From assembly GCA_045654645.1 (NCBI GenBank), contig JAZONR010000063.1:100611-164610 (forward strand): a stretch of DNA of 64,000 nucleotides, written 5' to 3'. The notes below the pieces were generated by a model, which had not been told where the DNA came from, did no database searches, and saw only the letters and a list, made by a program, of their open reading frames with translations. The position numbers and the translations under genes were made by a program. Below, piece by piece: positions 52,177 to 61,204 of this stretch. This DNA is from HGM04593 sp045654645. Its GTDB lineage: Bacteria; Bacteroidota; Bacteroidia; Bacteroidales; Bacteroidaceae. The first letter of the stretch is position 1. Every line of letters begins with the position of its first letter.

Positions 52177-52650
52177 ATGGAAACACCGATACTCAACGAC
52201 CATAACAAAACCGAGTACCCTCCTATGCACACAGTGGAGCACATTCTAAACCAAACAATGGTTAGGATGTTCAACTGTGGGCGCAGCCGCAATGCGCACA
52301 TAGAGCGCAAGAAGAGCAAATGCGACTACCCGTTGCCAATCGCACCCACCGAGGAACAAATTGAAGAGATTGAGAGACGTGTGAACGAGGTTATAGCGCA
52401 GGGATTGCCTGTTACAATTGAATTTGTAACACGCGAAAATGCACCGCAGGAGATTGACCTGAGCAAGCTTCCGGCCGAGGCAAGCAACACACTGCGCATT
52501 GTGCGCATAGGCGACTATGATGTGTGTGCCTGCATTGGAGCACACGTTGCAAACACTTGCGAAATTGGCACATTCCGCATAATAAGCCACACCTATGAGA
52601 ACGGCACGTTGCGCCTACGTTTCAAGCTCGAGCAGCAACAGCACCCCTAA
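52177..52650 (+). CDS. AlaX-like stand-alone tRNA-editing protein
   Basis: 157 residues, homologous to the second additional domain of threonyl/alanyl-tRNA synthetases. The zinc site is visible as His18 and His22 (HTVEH) and Cys119/His123 (CACIGAH). Stand-alone proteins of this kind deacylate mischarged tRNA-Ala (Ser or Gly). The N-terminal glycine-rich region of longer AlaX forms is lacking, so this is a short type. Monocistronic. Confidence 0.8.
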   Translation: METPILNDHNKTEYPPMHTVEHILNQTMVRMFNCGRSRNAHIERKKSKCDYPLPIAPTEEQIEEIERRVNEVIAQGLPVTIEFVTRENAPQEIDLSKLPAEASNTLRIVRIGDYDVCACIGAHVANTCEIGTFRIISHTYENGTLRLRFKLEQQQHP

Positions 52651-52763
52651 AAGCTATGGCACTGCAATGCAAAGACCACAGCATTTGCACACTCAGGGCA
52701 TTATATTGAAAGAGGAATGAGCAATATTATTGCCCACTGCTCTGTTTTTACCAAAAATAATGC

Positions 52764-52771
52764 TAAATTTG
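52764..52771 (+). promoter_or_regulatory. -7 box of the chorismatase-like gene
   Basis: Perfect TAAATTTG, 22 bases before the ATG; -33 position reads TCTG (weak). Confidence 0.5.
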
Positions 52772-52793
52772 CGAATTATATACAGAATGCAAT

Positions 52794-53909
52794 ATGTTTG
52801 GCAAAACACAAAAAATCATTGAGGCAAGAAGAGCGGGCACACTCAGAGATATGTGTCTCGATGTATTGTCCCAAGCCAAAGGCGAGGGGTTGCTGAAGAT
52901 TGCATTTTTTCACTCTGCAGCAAATGACAACGACTATCTTGAAACGCTTGAAACACTGCGCACAACAGTCAATGATTTTTCCGCTGCAACTCCCCCTTTA
53001 ATGAGTTATATCTCTCAAGGAGCCGGCAACGACAGACTCATTGCCGAGGCTACATACCTCACAAACAACAACGTGTGCATTGAGCGCCACTCTAATTATC
53101 TGCTTCTTTCAAGCGGCAACTGTCAAGAGATTATCACAAACGGCATTGTGCCCGGCGATGTTTCCAAGAGTGCCTTTGAGCAGTCTGTGGAGATATTTGG
53201 CATCATTGGCGACATACTGAAAAGAAACGGTTTCCGCCCAAGCGACATCTACCGTCAGTGGAACTACATACAACACATAACAGACGGCAAGGAGGGCAGC
53301 CAGAACTATCAGGAATTCAACGATGCACGTTCAATATTCTACAGTGGCGACAGTTGGGCCAACGGCTACCCTGCCGCAACAGGCATTGGCACAAGCGCCG
53401 GTGGCGTGATGGTGGAGCTATGCGCAATAAAGGATTGCGACGTGCCCAACAAGCCCATTGACAACCCGCTGCAGATAGCAGCGCACAACTACTCGCAAAG
53501 AGTGCTCGACGGCAAAGCCATTGATGCACTGCAAGGGCTCACAACCCCCAAATTTGAGCGTGCACGCCTGCTCGATGACAAGATTTTCATCTCGGGGACA
53601 GCAGCCATCAAGGGCGAGAACAGCAATTTCAGCAACAACACCGTGGAACAGGCTGCAGAGACAATGGAGATTATGAACCACCTTGTTTCAAAAGAGAACA
53701 TTCCTGTTGAGAGCAATGGCTCGGAATATGAGTTGCTGCGCATATATGTGAAGCGCAAGGGCGACATCCCAGCAGTGATGCAGTATATGCAACAGCACTA
53801 CCCCGCCCCAGCCAAGCACTACCTTGTTGCCGATGTTTGCCGTCCTGAGCTGCTCATAGAAATTGAAGGAGTGGCAAAGGTTAAAGCACCAAGAAGCGAG
53901 CAAGCATAA
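52794..53909 (+). CDS. Chorismatase (FkbO/Hyg5)-like protein
   Basis: 371 residues. The C-terminal half has the features of FkbO/Hyg5-type chorismatases, which have two YjgF/RidA-like subdomains: IYRQWNYIQHIT, YQEFNDARSIFY, GYPAATGIGTSAGGVMVEL and the strongly conserved ISGTAAIKGE. FkbO enzymes hydrolyse chorismate to a dihydroxylated cyclohexadiene acid and pyruvate. No biosynthetic cluster surrounds it, so the reaction here is uncertain. Confidence 0.65.
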   Translation: MFGKTQKIIEARRAGTLRDMCLDVLSQAKGEGLLKIAFFHSAANDNDYLETLETLRTTVNDFSAATPPLMSYISQGAGNDRLIAEATYLTNNNVCIERHSNYLLLSSGNCQEIITNGIVPGDVSKSAFEQSVEIFGIIGDILKRNGFRPSDIYRQWNYIQHITDGKEGSQNYQEFNDARSIFYSGDSWANGYPAATGIGTSAGGVMVELCAIKDCDVPNKPIDNPLQIAAHNYSQRVLDGKAIDALQGLTTPKFERARLLDDKIFISGTAAIKGENSNFSNNTVEQAAETMEIMNHLVSKENIPVESNGSEYELLRIYVKRKGDIPAVMQYMQQHYPAPAKHYLVADVCRPELLIEIEGVAKVKAPRSEQA

Positions 53910-54044
53910 AAGCACCATCGGCAAACATAGGCGAGTCTAAAGCGCATACGGTGCATAGCTGACGCCATTTTTACCATTCACAACGCAACAGTGCAACATA
54001 AAAGACACACCACGAATAAACAACAAAACAGAGAATCATAATTT

Positions 54045-56144
54045 ATGAAAATCAAAACAACAATTCTGATGACAGCACTATCATTGTCGCTTTGCGGTTG
54101 CAACCCCAAACCAAGCAACCCGCTGCTAAACGAGTTCAACACCCCCTATGGCATAGCCCCTTTTGCCGATATAACCATTGACAACTACCGCGAAGGTATG
54201 TTGGTTGGAATGGAAGAGCACAAGGCCGAGATAAAAGCCATCATTGAGAACAAGGAGGCACCCACTTTTGAGAACACCATTGTTGCCCTCGACCAGTGCG
54301 GCAAGCTGCTGAGCAAAGTGCGTGGCACATTCAGCCCACTCGCAAGCAGCAACTCCACCGAGGAGATGCGCGCATTGCAGAAAGAGATGTCGCCCCTCTT
54401 TTCGGCCCACAGCGATGATATCTACCTAAACGAAGCACTCTTTGCACGCGTGAAAGCAGTCTACGACACAAAGGAGAGCCTTGAACTCACTGCCGAGGAG
54501 AAAAAAATCCTTGAGAACATTTACGACCGCTTTGTGAACAGCGGCGCCAACCTTGGCGACAGCGAAAAGGCAAGGCTGCGCGAACTCAACAAGGAGATAT
54601 CGATGCTTCAGCTCGAATTCACACAGAACCTCTTGCACGAAACCAACAACACATTCGTTGTTGCCAACAGCATCGACGAGCTGAAGGGCCTTTCACAGGC
54701 AAACATAGACGCTGCCGCAAAGATGGCCGAGGCCAATGGACAACCCGGCAAGTGGATGTTCAATATGCAGCGCCCAAGCTGCAACCCCGTGCTGCAGAAT
54801 TGCGAAAACCGCGAGCTGCGCCGCAAAGTATATGAAGCCTATTACAACCGAGGCAACCAAGGCAACGAATACGACAGCAAGGAGATATGCGCCAAGATTG
54901 TAGCCCTGCGCCTTGAAAAAGCAAAACTTATGGGCTTCAACAACTATGCCGAGATGGCGCTTGAAAACCGTATGGCAAGCACCCCTGCTGCGGTCTACGA
55001 CCTTCTGATGCAGGTGTGGACACCCGCAGTGGCCAAGGCCAAGGAGGAGCTCGATGACATACGTGCCGAGATAAAGAAGGAGGGCCACAGTTTCGAGCCC
55101 GAGGGCTGGGACTATATGTACTACCTCGACAAGGCAAAGAGAACAAAATACGCTGTCAATGAGGAAGAAATTCGCCAATACCTTGAGATAAACAATGTGA
55201 TGCAAGGCATCTTCCACGTAGCCAACAAGCTCTATGGCATCACATTCAAGGAGGTTACAGCGCAGGTACCATCCTATGAGCCCACAGCAAAGGCCTATGA
55301 GGTTATTGACAAAGACGGCACACTGCTTGCAATCTTCTATAGCGACAACTTCCCCCGCGAGAGCAAGCGTGCCGGTGCGTGGTGCACATCGTTCCGCCCC
55401 CAGAGCTACAAAAATGGCAAGCGCGAAATTCCCGTTGTTGTGAACAGCTGCAATATGACACTCCCCAACAGCGAAGGCTATGCACTGCTGAGCATCGACA
55501 ACGTGGAGACACTCTTCCATGAGTTTGGCCACGCACTTCACAACTTTATGCGCGACGTGAAATACAATGGCGCAAGCGGCGTTGAGCGCGACTTTGTGGA
55601 GCTGCCTTCACAAATCAATGAGCACTGGGCATTCGCTCCCGAGGTGCTCGAGGTATATGCAAAGCACTACAAGACCGGCGAGACAATACCAATGGAGCTT
55701 GTGAACAAAATTCAGGAGAGCGCCAAGTATGGCCAGGGCTTTGCCACAGTTGAGTATGTTGCAGCATCGCTCAGTGATATGGACCTGCACGTTCTCACCG
55801 AAATACCCGCCAACCTTAATGTAATGGATTTTGAGGCAGCCAAGCTTGCCGAGCGCGGCATCCCATCACAGATACTTCCCCGCTATCGTATGACCAACTT
55901 CAGCCACACAATGGGCGGCGGCTACACAGCCGGCTACTATAGCTATATGTGGGCCGAGGTGCTCGATGCCGACGCCTTTGATGCATTTGCCGAGACAGGC
56001 GACATCTTCAACCCCCAGGTTGCCGAGAAGTTCCGCAAATACATCCTCACCCCCGGCGGCATAGATGATGGAATGACGATGTACCGCAATTTCCGCGGAC
56101 GCGAACCACAGATTGATGCGCTGTTGAGAAACAGAGGACTATAA
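54045..56144 (+). CDS. dcp: Peptidyl-dipeptidase, M3 family, lipoprotein
   Basis: 699 residues. N-terminal lipoprotein signal (MKIKTTILMTALSLSLCGC), so periplasmic and lipid-anchored. The M3 zinc motif HEFGHALH lies in VETLFHEFGHALHNF, and the Tyr/His substrate loops near the C-terminus (HTMGGGYTAGYYSYMW) are present. It removes C-terminal dipeptides from oligopeptides. Monocistronic by spacing. Confidence 0.95.
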   Translation: MKIKTTILMTALSLSLCGCNPKPSNPLLNEFNTPYGIAPFADITIDNYREGMLVGMEEHKAEIKAIIENKEAPTFENTIVALDQCGKLLSKVRGTFSPLASSNSTEEMRALQKEMSPLFSAHSDDIYLNEALFARVKAVYDTKESLELTAEEKKILENIYDRFVNSGANLGDSEKARLRELNKEISMLQLEFTQNLLHETNNTFVVANSIDELKGLSQANIDAAAKMAEANGQPGKWMFNMQRPSCNPVLQNCENRELRRKVYEAYYNRGNQGNEYDSKEICAKIVALRLEKAKLMGFNNYAEMALENRMASTPAAVYDLLMQVWTPAVAKAKEELDDIRAEIKKEGHSFEPEGWDYMYYLDKAKRTKYAVNEEEIRQYLEINNVMQGIFHVANKLYGITFKEVTAQVPSYEPTAKAYEVIDKDGTLLAIFYSDNFPRESKRAGAWCTSFRPQSYKNGKREIPVVVNSCNMTLPNSEGYALLSIDNVETLFHEFGHALHNFMRDVKYNGASGVERDFVELPSQINEHWAFAPEVLEVYAKHYKTGETIPMELVNKIQESAKYGQGFATVEYVAASLSDMDLHVLTEIPANLNVMDFEAAKLAERGIPSQILPRYRMTNFSHTMGGGYTAGYYSYMWAEVLDADAFDAFAETGDIFNPQVAEKFRKYILTPGGIDDGMTMYRNFRGREPQIDALLRNRGL

Positions 56145-56173
56145 GCAAAAATAATACCTAAAAGTAAACGAGA

Positions 56174-56300
56174 TGAGGGTGCCCCAAAAGTATTAAAGGG
56201 GCACCCTCGTTTGTGAGAAGTTGAATAAAAAGAGCTGTTTTAGTCAGCTTCATCTTGTTTATCATTAATAAAGCATAAAACCGCACCTGCCACACGAACC
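56174..56300 (-). repeat. Dispersed repeat, copy B, with terminator hairpin
   Basis: GAGGGTGCCCC (56175-56185) pairs with GGGGCACCCTC (56198-56208); next to it TTTGTGAGAAGTTGAATAAA and AGAGCTGTTTTAGTCAGCTT match copy A (33297-33408) in reverse. The CCGCACCTG..ACACGAA element (56282-56299) occurs in opposite relative orientation to the rest, so the repeat has two modules. The hairpin can end the dcp transcript. From 56301 to 56476 I see no further feature. Confidence 0.8.
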
Positions 56301-56476
56301 AAGCGCACGCACTGTGCATTATAAAGTCAAGAACGCGCCTGGTGCCTGAGGGCATTCAATAAGTTACTCAACGAGAGACTGCGGCTCGGCCAACACCTGC
56401 ATCACATCGGAGCCGTTATTACCCTACAGGGCATTGGGCGCGTTTGTATTTTATGTACAACTAAAAAAGAGTCATT

Positions 56477-56968
56477 ATGAGTATGCTTATGAAACGTAAC
56501 GGGCAGCAATGGTTGCCAAGTATTTTCAACGACTTCTTCAACAGCGACCTCATTGTGCGCGGCGGTGCCACAGCCCCTGCCATCAATGTGCTGGAGACAG
56601 AAAAGGAGTATAAGGTGGAGGTTGCTGCGGCAGGAATGAAAAAAGAGGATTTCAAAATCCACATCGACAGCGAGAACGACCTCACCATCACAATGGAGAA
56701 GAACTGCAACTGCGACCCCAAGAAGGGATGCGAATGTGGCGACGGCAAGAAGGATGAGAAGTGCGACGATGCAAAATGCGAAGAGAAGGGCCGCTATCTG
56801 CGCCGCGAATTCTCCTATACCAAGTTCCAGCAGACGCTGATTCTGCCCGATGATGCCGACACGGCAAAGATTGAGGCAAAAGTGAAGCACGGTGTGCTGC
56901 GCATAAACATCCCCAAGAAGGAGATGAAGCACGAAGAGAAGAGCAACAGAGTCATTGCCATTGAATAA
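56477..56968 (+). CDS. Hsp20 small heat-shock protein with Cys-rich insert
   Basis: 163 residues. Alpha-crystallin domain landmarks are clear: APAINVLETEKEYKVEVAAA, FKIHIDSENDLTITME, GRYLRREFSYTKFQQTL and the C-terminal GVLRINIPKKE. In the loop before GRYLRREF there is an insert with six cysteines (CNCDPKKGCECG, later CDDAKC), where relatives have a Lys/Glu-rich loop. This could bind metal or act as a redox switch. It may start at the ATG 56477 or 56486. Confidence 0.92.
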   Translation: MSMLMKRNGQQWLPSIFNDFFNSDLIVRGGATAPAINVLETEKEYKVEVAAAGMKKEDFKIHIDSENDLTITMEKNCNCDPKKGCECGDGKKDEKCDDAKCEEKGRYLRREFSYTKFQQTLILPDDADTAKIEAKVKHGVLRINIPKKEMKHEEKSNRVIAIE

Positions 56969-57016
56969 TAAGCACCGGCAACAACTGGGCACAACATTCA
57001 ACCGGCTACGATACAA

Positions 57017-57062
57017 TATAAAAAAATATATCCCGCAATTTGCAGGATATATTTTTTTATAT
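57017..57062. terminator. Bidirectional terminator between hsp20 and the zinc-ribbon gene
   Basis: ATATAAAAAAATATATCC pairs with GGATATATTTTTTTATAT around CGCAATTTGCA. Poly-A and poly-T on both sides serve both convergent genes. Confidence 0.8.
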
Positions 57063-57076
57063 CAAAAGGGAGTGGA

Positions 57077-57895
57077 TTACTCGGCCTTTGTTGCGCGACG
57101 GATACCACGACGCTTGGGTGCGGGAGCCTCCACAGCCTTATCCTGCTGAACACCTGCAAGCTCGGGGTCAATCATAATGCGACCACAGTTCTCGCAAACA
57201 ATGATTTTCTTTCTCATACGAATGTCCATCTGTCGCTGAGGGGGAATCTTGCTGAAGCAACCGCCACAAGCGTCGCGCTCAACATAAACGATACCAAGAC
57301 CGTTGCGTGAGCTCTTTCTGATGCGCTTGAACGACATAAGCAAACGAGGCTCAATGTTGTGCTCGAGTTCAATAGCCTGCTCGCGGAGCTTCTCCTCCTC
57401 GGCCTTTGTCTCGGCAACAATATCCTCAAGCTCGGCCTTCTTCATCTCGAGGTCCTTTGTGCGCTCCTCGAGCTGGTTGTTTGTTCTCTCAAGTTCCTCG
57501 CTCTTCTGCTGCTCCTGCTTGCGTGCATCGTTGATTTTCTTCTCATCGTGCTCAATAACAAGACGGTTATACTCAATCTCCTTGTTCAGGATATCGAACT
57601 CGCGGTTGTTACGAACATTATTCTGATCCTCGGTATACTTCTCAATGCTGCGCTTTGCCTGCTCCATCTCCTCGCGGAAAACAACAACATTATCGCGTAT
57701 AGATTTAATCTCGGCGTTGATATTCTCAATGCGTGTGCCAAGACCAACAATCTCATCCTCAAGGTCTTTAACCTCGAGAGGAAGCTCACCACGCAAAATT
57801 TTTATCTTGTCAATCTGTGAAAGTATTGTCTGAAGCTCGTAAAGGGTTTTCAGTTTCTCTTCCACTGTGTACTCAGAAGGATCTTTCTTTGCCAT
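57077..57895 (-). CDS. Coiled-coil C4 zinc-ribbon protein (CdsZ/DUF164 type)
   Basis: 272 residues. A long antiparallel coiled coil (from ELQTILSQIDKIKILRG to EEKLREQAIELEH) precedes a zinc ribbon with CGGC and CENC. The C-terminus is basic (APAPKRRGIRRATKAE). Family members are linked to nucleic acid or ribosome-associated functions, and the exact role is unknown. It starts 33 bases after the Nif3 gene on the same strand and probably shares its transcript, a pairing common in Bacteroidetes. Confidence 0.88.
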   Translation of the reverse strand: MAKKDPSEYTVEEKLKTLYELQTILSQIDKIKILRGELPLEVKDLEDEIVGLGTRIENINAEIKSIRDNVVVFREEMEQAKRSIEKYTEDQNNVRNNREFDILNKEIEYNRLVIEHDEKKINDARKQEQQKSEELERTNNQLEERTKDLEMKKAELEDIVAETKAEEEKLREQAIELEHNIEPRLLMSFKRIRKSSRNGLGIVYVERDACGGCFSKIPPQRQMDIRMRKKIIVCENCGRIMIDPELAGVQQDKAVEAPAPKRRGIRRATKAE

Positions 57896-57928
57896 TTTCT
57901 TATATATTTAAAAGGTTAATAATTTCAT

Positions 57929-59026
57929 TTACAAATAGTGCACAGGATTTGTGCTGTGTGTTGTTGTCAAAAGTTTCACTCCCGGGAAAGCCGCCGATAT
58001 CACCTCGGCAAATATCTCCATTGTATACTGCTCGCTCTCATAGTGTCCAATGATGGCAACAAGCATTTTGCCATCATAGTTGAAGAGGTCGTGATAACGG
58101 GCCTCACCTGTGAGATAGAGGTCGGCACCGGCAGCCATTGCCGCCCCTGCAAACGATGCACCTGCACCGCCGCAAAGCGCCACACGCCTCACCTTGCGCC
58201 CAAGCAACGAGGTGTGGCGCAAACTGCCCACTGCAAACTTCTCCTTTATTGAGCGCAGCACATCAAGCTCGTCCACAGGCTGTGGCAGCTCGCCAATGAC
58301 ACCGCTTCCCACACTCATCCATTGGTTCTTCAAGGGATAGATATCATAGGCCGGCTCCTCATAGGGATGTGCAGCAAGCAGTGCCTTAACAACGCGGCTC
58401 TTCATATATGCCGGCAACACTGTGTCAATTCTCACCTCGCTCTCCTTGTGCAGCTCACCAACAGTGCCACAGAAAGGATTGCACAGCTCGCCGGCCTTGA
58501 AAGTTCCATAGCCCTCCACATTATAACTGCACGAGCCATAGTTGCCAATGTTGCCGCATCCCGCAGCAAAAAGAGCCTCGCGCACAGCATCGGCATAATC
58601 AACGGGAACATAGACCGAAAGTTTGAGCAAGGAATCCTCCTTGGGTTGAAGGATTCTCACATTCTCAAGGCCCAATTTCTGCGCTATGCGATAGTTTACA
58701 CCGCCGGGGGCATTGTCCAGGTTGGTGTGTGCCGAATAGATTGCAATGCCGTTAGAGAGAGCCTTCAGCACGCAACGCTCAACATAACCGTTGCCGGTGA
58801 TGCGTTTCAATGGAGAGAAAATAAGGGGATGATGAGACACAATGAGGTTGCACCCCTTTGCGATAGCTTCATCTATGACGGGCTCGTTCACATCAAGGCA
58901 CAATAAAACCCCTGCAACTTCCGCTTCTGTTAATCCAATCTGCATTCCGGCATTGTCAAACCCGTCCTGCAACGGCAGAGGCGCGAACATTTCAAGGGCA
59001 TCCGCTATATCCTTTATCTTAACCAA
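57929..59026 (-). CDS. Nif3-like dinuclear metal-centre protein
   Basis: 365 residues with a TTG start at 59026 (then VKIKDIADALEMFAPLPLQ). The promoter ends at 59053, so the longer frame (from 59095) cannot be right. Metal ligands are visible in VSHHPLIFSP, SAHTNLDNAPGGVN and the C-terminal AIIGHYESEQYTME. The insert between the two halves is the PII/NGG1p-like module of long family members. The family is often called GTP cyclohydrolase I type 2 but the activity is not settled. Confidence 0.9.
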   Translation of the reverse strand: MVKIKDIADALEMFAPLPLQDGFDNAGMQIGLTEAEVAGVLLCLDVNEPVIDEAIAKGCNLIVSHHPLIFSPLKRITGNGYVERCVLKALSNGIAIYSAHTNLDNAPGGVNYRIAQKLGLENVRILQPKEDSLLKLSVYVPVDYADAVREALFAAGCGNIGNYGSCSYNVEGYGTFKAGELCNPFCGTVGELHKESEVRIDTVLPAYMKSRVVKALLAAHPYEEPAYDIYPLKNQWMSVGSGVIGELPQPVDELDVLRSIKEKFAVGSLRHTSLLGRKVRRVALCGGAGASFAGAAMAAGADLYLTGEARYHDLFNYDGKMLVAIIGHYESEQYTMEIFAEVISAAFPGVKLLTTTHSTNPVHYL

Positions 59027-59052
59027 AATTGATATAAGGTCATTTTCAATTG

Positions 59053-59084
59053 CAAATTTAGCACAAAATCCGATAAACTCCAAA
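59053..59084 (-). promoter_or_regulatory. Promoter of the Nif3/zinc-ribbon pair
   Basis: Perfect on the minus strand: TTTG (59081-59084), 20 bases, TAAATTTG (59053-59060). It fixes the TTG start, about 27 bases downstream. Confidence 0.75.
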
Positions 59085-59145
59085 TATTGCAGCACACACT
59101 TTTAGAGACATCCACCATTTCAATGCCGTGAAAAAGCCAAGGATA

Positions 59146-59178
59146 CAAAAAAACGCAACACGCCGCTGGCGTGTTGCG
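59146..59178 (-). terminator. Terminator of the PatB-type gene
   Basis: CGCAACACGCC/GGCGTGTTGCG around GCT, followed on the minus strand by eight bases of T-rich tract. Confidence 0.8.
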
Positions 59179-59198
59179 TTGTAACAGAGAGTCTAATC

Positions 59199-60371
59199 TC
59201 ACGCAATCTTGTCATAAGCAGCCTTTATCTGCCCGAGCGCCTTCACAAGAACCGAACGCGGGCAACCAAGGTTCATACGCATAAAGCCCGAGCCCTCCTC
59301 GCCAAACATTGCGCCATCGTTCATTCCCACCTTTGCCTCGCGGATGAAGAACTCCACCAACCTATCGTGGGGCAAGCCCAATCCACGTGCATCAAGGAAC
59401 ACAAGGAACGAAGCCTGCGGGCGTATCATACCCATCTTGGGCATATTATCCTTGAGATACTGCTCCATAAAGTCGATATTCGCCTCAACATATTCAAGCA
59501 TCTGCTCAACCCACTCCTCGCCCTGCTCATAGGCAGTGGCAACAGGGCCGGTAGCAAAGACGTGAGCAGTGTCGAGCTCGCTCTTGCGCAAGAACTCGTT
59601 GTAACGGTTACGTATCTCCTCGTTCTGTATAATGTGATAAGAGCTCTTCAGGCCGGCAATATTGAATGTCTTGCTTGCAGCCATAAAGGTGATGCTATTG
59701 TTCTTTGCCTCCTCGCTTACACTTGCAAAAGGAACGTGCTTGAAACCCTTGAGAGCCATATCGCAATGAATCTCATCGCTAATCACCAACACGTTATTTT
59801 TCACACAAATGTTACACATCCTCAGCAGCTCATCCTTTGTCCACACACGACCACAAGGGTTGTGAGGGTTACACAACAAGAAAACCTTGCACCCCTTAAC
59901 CTTCTCCTCAAAATCATCGAAATCTATACGCAGCTGGCCATCGACAAGTTTCAGCGAATTGAACACCAATGTGCGACCAAGGTCATTGGTAACGTGGTGA
60001 TAGGGGTGATAAACAGGCGGCTGAATCATCACCTTGTCGCCCACGCTTGTGAAACACTGCAAGGCAAAAGAAATTGCAGGAACAATGCCACCGACAAAGC
60101 CAATCTCATCGGCCTCCACATTCCAGCCATAACGACGCGACACCCATTTTTGAATTGCAGGGCGCCACCTTTTGCAAATATAGCTGTAGCCAAGCAGCTC
60201 GTGGCTCAATCTATTGCGAATAGCATCAACAATAAAGTCCGGTGTCTTGAAATCCATATCAGCTATCCACATAGGGAGAATTTCCTCTGTACCGAACATC
60301 TCCTTCACATTGTCGTACTTTAGGCAATCGGTATGCTTGCGTGGTACGATTTCGTCAAAATTGTATTTCAT
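59199..60371 (-). CDS. PLP-dependent C-S lyase/aminotransferase (MalY/PatB type)
   Basis: 390 residues, fold type I. Typical words are LPMWIADMDFKTPDFI, GIVPAISFALQCF, CNPHNPCGRVW, ISDEIHCDM and the PLP-lysine segment AASKTFNIAGLKSSY. The family mostly cleaves cystathionine or cysteine conjugates to homocysteine/H2S, pyruvate and ammonia. It follows the ABC ATPase gene by 31 bp on the same strand and may share its transcript. Confidence 0.92.
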   Translation of the reverse strand: MKYNFDEIVPRKHTDCLKYDNVKEMFGTEEILPMWIADMDFKTPDFIVDAIRNRLSHELLGYSYICKRWRPAIQKWVSRRYGWNVEADEIGFVGGIVPAISFALQCFTSVGDKVMIQPPVYHPYHHVTNDLGRTLVFNSLKLVDGQLRIDFDDFEEKVKGCKVFLLCNPHNPCGRVWTKDELLRMCNICVKNNVLVISDEIHCDMALKGFKHVPFASVSEEAKNNSITFMAASKTFNIAGLKSSYHIIQNEEIRNRYNEFLRKSELDTAHVFATGPVATAYEQGEEWVEQMLEYVEANIDFMEQYLKDNMPKMGMIRPQASFLVFLDARGLGLPHDRLVEFFIREAKVGMNDGAMFGEEGSGFMRMNLGCPRSVLVKALGQIKAAYDKIA

Positions 60372-60402
60372 TTCCGTATTTGTGTTAAAACAGGCCCTTT
60401 GT

Positions 60403-61188
60403 TCAAAGGATTATATCCACCCGGCCTGTTGTTTTGTCATATTTTATACCATCGCCGTCAATGAACGACTGCAGCACCCCATTCCCGGCCAACAACGCAG
60501 GTGTTCCCACGCGCAATTTACCGTCGGCAATTATCCACAGTTCGTCGGCAAAACGCAATGCCATCTCCACATCGTGTGTGGACACAAGCACCGCCTTTCC
60601 CGCCTCACCAGCCAAGGAGCGCATTGTGCGAAAGAGCGCCACCTTGCTCTGGAAATCAAGAAAAGCCGTAGGCTCGTCCAACAGCATCAATGGTGTCTGT
60701 TGTGCAATAGCCTTGGCTATCAAGCACTTCTGCCTCTCGCCATCGCTCAAATTCTCAACCGGGCGCTGTGCCAAGTGCATCACCCCCATCTGCAGCATTG
60801 CCTCCTCAACAATCTCCTTGTCGGTGCGTGTCAGACGCCCCATAAAATTGGTGTAGGGCGTGCGCCCCAGCGACACCAGTTCGCGCACTGTGAGAGCAGC
60901 AAACCCGCCACCCGTGAGCACCACAGCAACTTTTTTGGCAAGCTCCTGCTGCGACAGATGCCCCTGTTCGTTATATCCATAACAGACCTTTCCGGCCAAA
61001 GGCTGCTGAAAGGCAGCCAACGTGCGCAACAGGGTAGATTTACCCGCGCCATTGCGACCAAGAAGGGCAACAAGCCTTCCACGTTCAAGAGTTGCATCTA
61101 TTCCACGCACTACAGTAGTTAAATCACCACCTCTCCTGTACCCCACTGCAACATCTTCAAGCGCAACTGCCACACGCTCGTTCACCAT
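60403..61188 (-). CDS. ABC transporter ATP-binding protein (FecE/BtuD type)
   Basis: 261 residues. Walker A GRNGAGKSTLL, signature NLSDGERQ, Walker B LMLLDEPTAF and the switch His (VSTHDVEM) are all present. The overall type is that of iron-siderophore or cobalamin importers. No permease or binding-protein gene is adjacent: upstream is a peptidase and downstream a PLP enzyme. So it is an orphan ATPase here, and its partner must lie elsewhere. Confidence 0.9.
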   Translation of the reverse strand: MVNERVAVALEDVAVGYRRGGDLTTVVRGIDATLERGRLVALLGRNGAGKSTLLRTLAAFQQPLAGKVCYGYNEQGHLSQQELAKKVAVVLTGGGFAALTVRELVSLGRTPYTNFMGRLTRTDKEIVEEAMLQMGVMHLAQRPVENLSDGERQKCLIAKAIAQQTPLMLLDEPTAFLDFQSKVALFRTMRSLAGEAGKAVLVSTHDVEMALRFADELWIIADGKLRVGTPALLAGNGVLQSFIDGDGIKYDKTTGRVDIIL

Positions 61189-61204
61189 AAAGGAAACTAT
61201 TTAT

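Noticed and set aside
52051..52242. 63-codon Cys-rich minus-strand frame upstream of the AlaX-like gene
   Set aside because: Overlaps the start of a conserved gene in antisense and the promoter region; no family likeness.
56158..56355. 65-codon frame containing ALFIQLLTNEGAPL (and its counterpart at 33295-33537)
   Set aside because: Both translations come from the hairpin-bearing dispersed repeat; the frame diverges outside the repeat and crosses the terminator, so I treat it as non-coding.
59367..60323. 318-codon plus-strand frame opposite the PatB-type gene
   Set aside because: Antisense to an intact, conserved enzyme gene; no start signal or domain.
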